Source of the DNA: an uncultured Granulicatella sp.
GTDB taxonomy: Bacteria > Bacillota > Bacilli > Lactobacillales > Aerococcaceae
Assembly (NCBI GenBank): GCA_947254045.1
Contig: CAMYBO010000008.1
Span: forward strand, 1 to 18,529
Direction: 5' to 3'
DNA: 18,529 nucleotides
The notes under the pieces are model-generated. The model did no database searches. It saw nothing but the letters and a program-made list of their open reading frames with translations, and was not told the DNA's origin. The position numbers and the translations under genes are program-made. The stretch's first letter is position 1. Every line of letters starts with the position of its first letter. Shown here one piece after another: positions 15,745-18,529 of this stretch.

Positions 15745-15760
15745 TATAAAAAATAGAATG

Positions 15761-15833
15761 AGACTTCTCTGAAGTAGCAAGAAATTGTAGGTTTTATATC
15801 CTCGAGTTTAAAGCTATTGTGAGAAGTCTTTTT
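15761..15833 (+). terminator. Long-loop terminator after pgm
   Basis: AGACTTCTC (15761-15769) pairs perfectly with GAGAAGTCT (15821-15829) and TTTTT follows (15829-15833). The 51-base loop can fold further, for example TAGC (15775-15778) with GCTA (15813-15816). The right arm and T run are identical to those at 8536-8548. Confidence 0.75.
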
Positions 15834-16062
15834 ATGTACGACACCTACATTTCATAGAAACGAAATTTTTAGGATTCTTTCTTGAAAACTCTCGCTACTT
15901 TGTGAAAATAGGAGTAAACTAATAGTAGGAGAATACATTGATAAATAAAGAGACTAGGTAAAATAGTTTATTCATTTTGAAGGTGTTTAAGTGTGGAAAT
16001 GATGGTTGAAAGAGGGACTAGGAAACTAGTCCCTTTTGCTGTAAAAAAAGAGTTTAGAAAGT
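15834..16062 (+). other. Non-coding stretch upstream of pncB with leader-like features
   Basis: The gap between pgm and pncB is 383 bases, and no convincing gene is seen in it. Beyond the pgm terminator it holds a possible promoter: TTGAAA (15882-15887), 16-base spacing and GAAAAT (15904-15909) with an upstream TG. A ~100-base stretch follows that could be transcribed and ends at the hairpin at 16011-16037. GACTAGG occurs twice, at 15952-15958 and 16016-16022. The first copy can pair with the right arm of the terminator, as expected for an attenuator. It could be a pncB leader or a separate small RNA; expression cannot be judged from sequence alone. Confidence 0.4.
16011..16037 (+). terminator. 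Hairpin terminator upstream of pncB
   Basis: GGGACTAG (16014-16021) and CTAGTCCC (16026-16033) form a perfect 8-bp stem closed by a GAAA tetraloop. Flanking A-T/G-U pairs extend it and four T residues (16034-16037) follow. The stem is very stable, but the T run is short. Confidence 0.75.
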
Positions 16063-16107
16063 TTGTACAAATTATGAAAACTGGTGTACAATAAATGTAA
16101 TTATAAT
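16063..16107 (+). promoter_or_regulatory. pncB promoter with TGTACAA repeats
   Basis: TTGTAC (16063-16068) and TACAAT (16087-16092) with an 18-base gap form a plausible sigma-A promoter, and a perfect TATAAT at 16102-16107 is a second -10 candidate. TGTACAA occurs at 16064-16070 and again at 16085-16091, exactly 21 bases (two helix turns) apart. The first copy lies in the perfect palindrome TTTGTACAAA (16062-16071). Copies covering both promoter boxes could be an operator for a repressor, or could simply reflect promoter consensus. Confidence 0.5.
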
Positions 16108-16127
16108 GAAAAGAGGGTTATGGAACC

Positions 16128-17603
16128 ATGAAATTCCGTTATCATGATGATAGCTTAACGCTACATACTGATTTATATCAAATTAATATGATGAAGACTT
16201 ATTGGGAAACAGGTCTTCATGAGAAAAAAGCAATTTTTGAAGCATATTTTAGAAAATTACCTTTTGAAAATGGATATGCAATCTTTGCAGGTTTAGAACG
16301 TTTAGTTCACTATATTGAAGATTTAACATTTAGCCAAACAGATTTAGATTACTTAAGAAGTTTAGACATTTATCCAGAAGAATTTTTAGACTATTTGAAA
16401 AACTTTAAATTTAAAGGAAATATTCATTCGGCAGTTGAAGGAGAATTAGTATTTGCAAATGAACCATTAGTTCAAGTAGAAGGAACGCTTGCAGAATGCC
16501 AATTAATTGAAACAGCTCTATTAAATATTATTAATTTCCAAACACTCATTGCGACAAAAGCTTCCCGTATTCGTACGGTTGCTGGAGATGATCCTGTTTT
16601 AGAATTTGGAACAAGACGTGCTCAAGAGTTAGATGCAGCACTTTGGGGAACAAGAGCAGCTTATATTGGAGGATGTAATGCAACAAGTAATGTTCGAGCA
16701 GGAAAAATGTTTGGAATTCCTGTTTCAGGGACTCATGCGCATTCTTTAGTACAAGCGTATTGTGATGATTATGAAGCCTTTAAAGCTTATGCCTCTACTC
16801 ATCGTGACTGTGTATTTTTAGTAGATACGTATGATATTTTACGTTCCGGTGTTCCAAATGCGATTCGTGTAGCGAAAGAATTTGGAGATAAGATTAATTT
16901 CTTAGGCGTTCGTATTGATAGTGGAGACATGGCGTATATGTCGAAAAAAGTTCGTCAACAATTAAATGATGCAGGATTTACAGAAGCTAAAATTTATGCA
17001 TCAAGTGATTTAGATGAAAAAACAGTTCTGAACTTAAAAATGCAAGGCGCTAAAATTGATGTTTGGGGAATTGGAACACGTTTAATTACAGCTTATGATC
17101 AACCTGCTTTAGGATGTGTTTATAAATTAGTAGCGATTGAAGATGAAAATGGTGAAATGGTTCCAACCGTGAAAATTTCTAATAATGCAGAAAAAGTTTC
17201 AACACCAGGTAAAAAACAAGTATGGCGTATTACTCGTAAGAGTGATGGAAAATCTGAAGGGGACTATATTGCATTATGGCATGAACGTCCAGATGAATTA
17301 GAAGAATTATATATGTTCCATCCAGTTTACACATATATTAATAAAACTGTTACGGATTTTGATGCTCGTCCAATTTTACAATCAATTTTTGAACAAGGAA
17401 AATTAGTGTATACATTGCCTTCGTTGAAAGAAATTAAAGCCTATAAAGATGAACAAGTAGAAGCGCTATGGGATGAATACAAACGTATCTTAAATCCTGA
17501 ACAATATCCAGTCGACTTATCTACAGAAACTTATCAACAAAAACTCGCAAGTATTGAAGCGATTCGTGCAGAAATAAAAAAGAAAATGAACCGCTTAAGT
17601 TAA
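16128..17603 (+). CDS. pncB: Nicotinate phosphoribosyltransferase
   Basis: This 491-aa enzyme joins nicotinate and PRPP to give nicotinate mononucleotide with ATP hydrolysis, the entry step of the Preiss-Handler NAD salvage route. Family marks are the N-terminal TDLYQINMM (14-22) and FRKLPFENGYAIFAG (41-55). They continue with FGTRRAQ (160-166), GGCNATSN (181-188), the GTHAHS loop (201-206) around the phosphorylated histidine region, LVDTYD (231-236) and VRIDSGD (261-267). The length and C-terminal zinc-less domain fit the long Gram-positive type. GAGGG (16113-16117) is the likely ribosome-binding site, with a longish 10-base spacing. nadE follows after 22 bases, so the two form one operon. 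Dependence on external nicotinate is suggested but needs the absence of nadABC elsewhere. Confidence 0.97.
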   Translation: MKFRYHDDSLTLHTDLYQINMMKTYWETGLHEKKAIFEAYFRKLPFENGYAIFAGLERLVHYIEDLTFSQTDLDYLRSLDIYPEEFLDYLKNFKFKGNIHSAVEGELVFANEPLVQVEGTLAECQLIETALLNIINFQTLIATKASRIRTVAGDDPVLEFGTRRAQELDAALWGTRAAYIGGCNATSNVRAGKMFGIPVSGTHAHSLVQAYCDDYEAFKAYASTHRDCVFLVDTYDILRSGVPNAIRVAKEFGDKINFLGVRIDSGDMAYMSKKVRQQLNDAGFTEAKIYASSDLDEKTVLNLKMQGAKIDVWGIGTRLITAYDQPALGCVYKLVAIEDENGEMVPTVKISNNAEKVSTPGKKQVWRITRKSDGKSEGDYIALWHERPDELEELYMFHPVYTYINKTVTDFDARPILQSIFEQGKLVYTLPSLKEIKAYKDEQVEALWDEYKRILNPEQYPVDLSTETYQQKLASIEAIRAEIKKKMNRLS

Positions 17604-17625
17604 TTCGATAGAAAAGGAAGAAATC

Positions 17626-18453
17626 ATGAGACCATTACAAAAACAAATTATTGAAACTTTAAAAGTGCAGCCGAAAATTGATGTTCAAGAAGAAGTTAAA
17701 AGAACGATTCAATTTTTGAAAGAGTATTTAGTCAAACATCCTTTTTTAAAAGGCTATGTATTAGGCATTAGTGGTGGACAAGATTCTACTTTAGCTGGGA
17801 AGTTAACTCAGTTAGCCATTGATGAGTTGAAACAAGAGTATCCAGAAAAAGATTATCGCTTTTATGCTGTTCGCCTACCTTATGGAATTCAAGCGGACGA
17901 ACAAGATGCAATGGATGCCATTGAATTTATGCAAGCATCAGATGTATTAAGAGTGGATATTAAACCAGCAGTGGATGCATCTACAAATAGTATTACAAGC
18001 TTAGGGTTACCGATTAGTGATTTTAATAAGGGAAATATTAAAGCAAGAGAGCGTATGATTGCCCAATATGCGATTGCAGGTCAAACAGGTTGTGCGGTAA
18101 TCGGTACGGATCATGCAGCGGAATCTGTGACAGGATTTTATACAAAATTTGGAGATGGTGGAGCAGATATTTTACCATTATGGCGTTTGAATAAACGACA
18201 AGGACGTCAGTTGCTAGAATATTTAGGAGCTCCAGAACATTTATATTTAAAACAACCTACGGCAGATTTAGAAGAAGAACGTCCATCACTTCCAGATGAA
18301 GTTGCTTTAGGCGTGACTTATGAAGCAATTGATGACTATCTTGAAGGAAAAGAAGTTGCAGAAAAAGATGCTCAAACCATCGAAAATTGGTATATCAAAT
18401 CAGAACATAAACGTCGTTTACCGATTACGATTTACGATGATTTTTGGAAATAA
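17626..18453 (+). CDS. nadE: Ammonia-dependent NAD synthetase
   Basis: This 275-aa N-type ATP pyrophosphatase amidates nicotinate adenine dinucleotide to NAD, the last step of NAD synthesis. The P-loop-like SGGQDS motif lies at 49-54. GTDHAAESVTG (160-170), TKFGDGGAD (173-181) and the basic KRRLP segment (262-266) near the C-terminus are family hallmarks. It lacks the ~300-residue glutaminase domain of the eukaryotic/mycobacterial type, so it uses free ammonia. AAGGAAG (17614-17620) is 5 bases before the ATG. With pncB it covers both ends of the nicotinate-to-NAD route; the middle step (NadD) is not in the window. No terminator is seen before the possible mobile-element end downstream. Confidence 0.97.
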   Translation: MRPLQKQIIETLKVQPKIDVQEEVKRTIQFLKEYLVKHPFLKGYVLGISGGQDSTLAGKLTQLAIDELKQEYPEKDYRFYAVRLPYGIQADEQDAMDAIEFMQASDVLRVDIKPAVDASTNSITSLGLPISDFNKGNIKARERMIAQYAIAGQTGCAVIGTDHAAESVTGFYTKFGDGGADILPLWRLNKRQGRQLLEYLGAPEHLYLKQPTADLEEERPSLPDEVALGVTYEAIDDYLEGKEVAEKDAQTIENWYIKSEHKRRLPITIYDDFWK

Positions 18454-18465
18454 TTAAAAAATATA

Positions 18466-18529
18466 GGCTCTTTATCAAATAGGGTTGATGAAACAATTTT
18501 AGTGAAGGAATTAAGCAGCGTCAGGTTGC
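18466..18529. mobile_element. Possible insertion-sequence end (partial)
   Basis: GGCTCTTTATCAAATAGGG followed by TTGATGAAAC resembles from memory the terminal inverted repeats of ISL3-family elements of Lactobacillales, which often begin GGCTCTTT and contain ATCAA...TTGAT. The window ends about 60 bases in, before any transposase gene or second end. This is resemblance only. It could equally be ordinary intergenic sequence with the small ATCAA/TTGAT hairpin (18474-18489). Confidence 0.3.

Noticed and set aside
15999..16097. Small 31-codon reading frame starting MMVERGTRK
   Set aside because: It has no properly spaced ribosome-binding site, runs through the terminator hairpin and covers the pncB promoter, so it is most likely chance.
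15745..16127. Riboswitch of a known class before pncB
   Set aside because: I could not match the stretch to NAD-I, NAD-II or other known motifs by eye, and the promoter nearest pncB would leave only about 15-30 bases of leader. It is kept only as a possible attenuator.
1..18529. CRISPR array, toxin-antitoxin pair, phage or defence genes
   Set aside because: No regularly spaced repeats, no small overlapping gene pairs with TA features, and no nuclease, helicase or phage genes were seen on either strand.

Overview
The window is a chromosomal segment of a low-GC Gram-positive bacterium. Strong AGGAG-type ribosome-binding sites, extended -10 promoters, a lipobox lipoprotein and the order parA-parB-DUF951-ychF-DUF1129 point to the Lactobacillales. 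A member of the Carnobacteriaceae or a relative such as Granulicatella fits, but the genus is inferred from gene style and recalled synteny, not tested. All genes but one lie on the + strand, no gene looks broken, and base composition looks even by eye.

Layout. (1) Positions 1-72 hold the 3' tail of a 5S rRNA and the rRNA operon terminator. A small lipoprotein gene (110-778) follows directly. (2) Positions 867-7362 look like one long housekeeping unit. An extended -10 promoter and a leader with a strong hairpin precede parA (Soj), parB (Spo0J), a DUF951 zinc-ribbon-like protein, ychF, a DUF1129 membrane protein, a DUF2207 membrane protein and a TrmR-type tRNA methyltransferase, and a terminator ends it. 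(3) Positions 7411-9783 hold two surface-polysaccharide genes with separate promoters and terminators: a GT2 glycosyltransferase and glf (UDP-galactopyranose mutase). (4) Positions 9874-12997 hold a divergent LysR regulator, a PanE-family reductase and a PfoR/COG3641 EIIC-like membrane protein. This looks like a regulator-enzyme-transporter module of unknown substrate. (5) Positions 13040-15833 hold a CpsY/MtaR-like LysR regulator and alpha-phosphoglucomutase, 24 bp apart. (6) Positions 15834-18453 hold a 180-base stretch with a possible attenuator or small RNA, then pncB-nadE, which convert nicotinate to NAD together with NadD encoded elsewhere. (7) The last ~64 bases resemble the end of an insertion sequence, cut by the window edge.

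How the genes work together. Region 2 joins chromosome segregation with ribosome- and tRNA-linked functions. Phosphoglucomutase (glucose-1-P), Glf (UDP-Galf) and the GT2 enzyme can all feed cell-envelope glycan synthesis, although they are separate transcription units. PncB and NadE form a nicotinate-dependent NAD route. No clearly new defence or mobile system is visible. The least explained parts are the LysR/PanE/PfoR module, the leader-like non-coding stretches before parA and pncB, a spaced TGTACAA repeat at the pncB promoter, and the unknown lipoprotein beside the rRNA operon.
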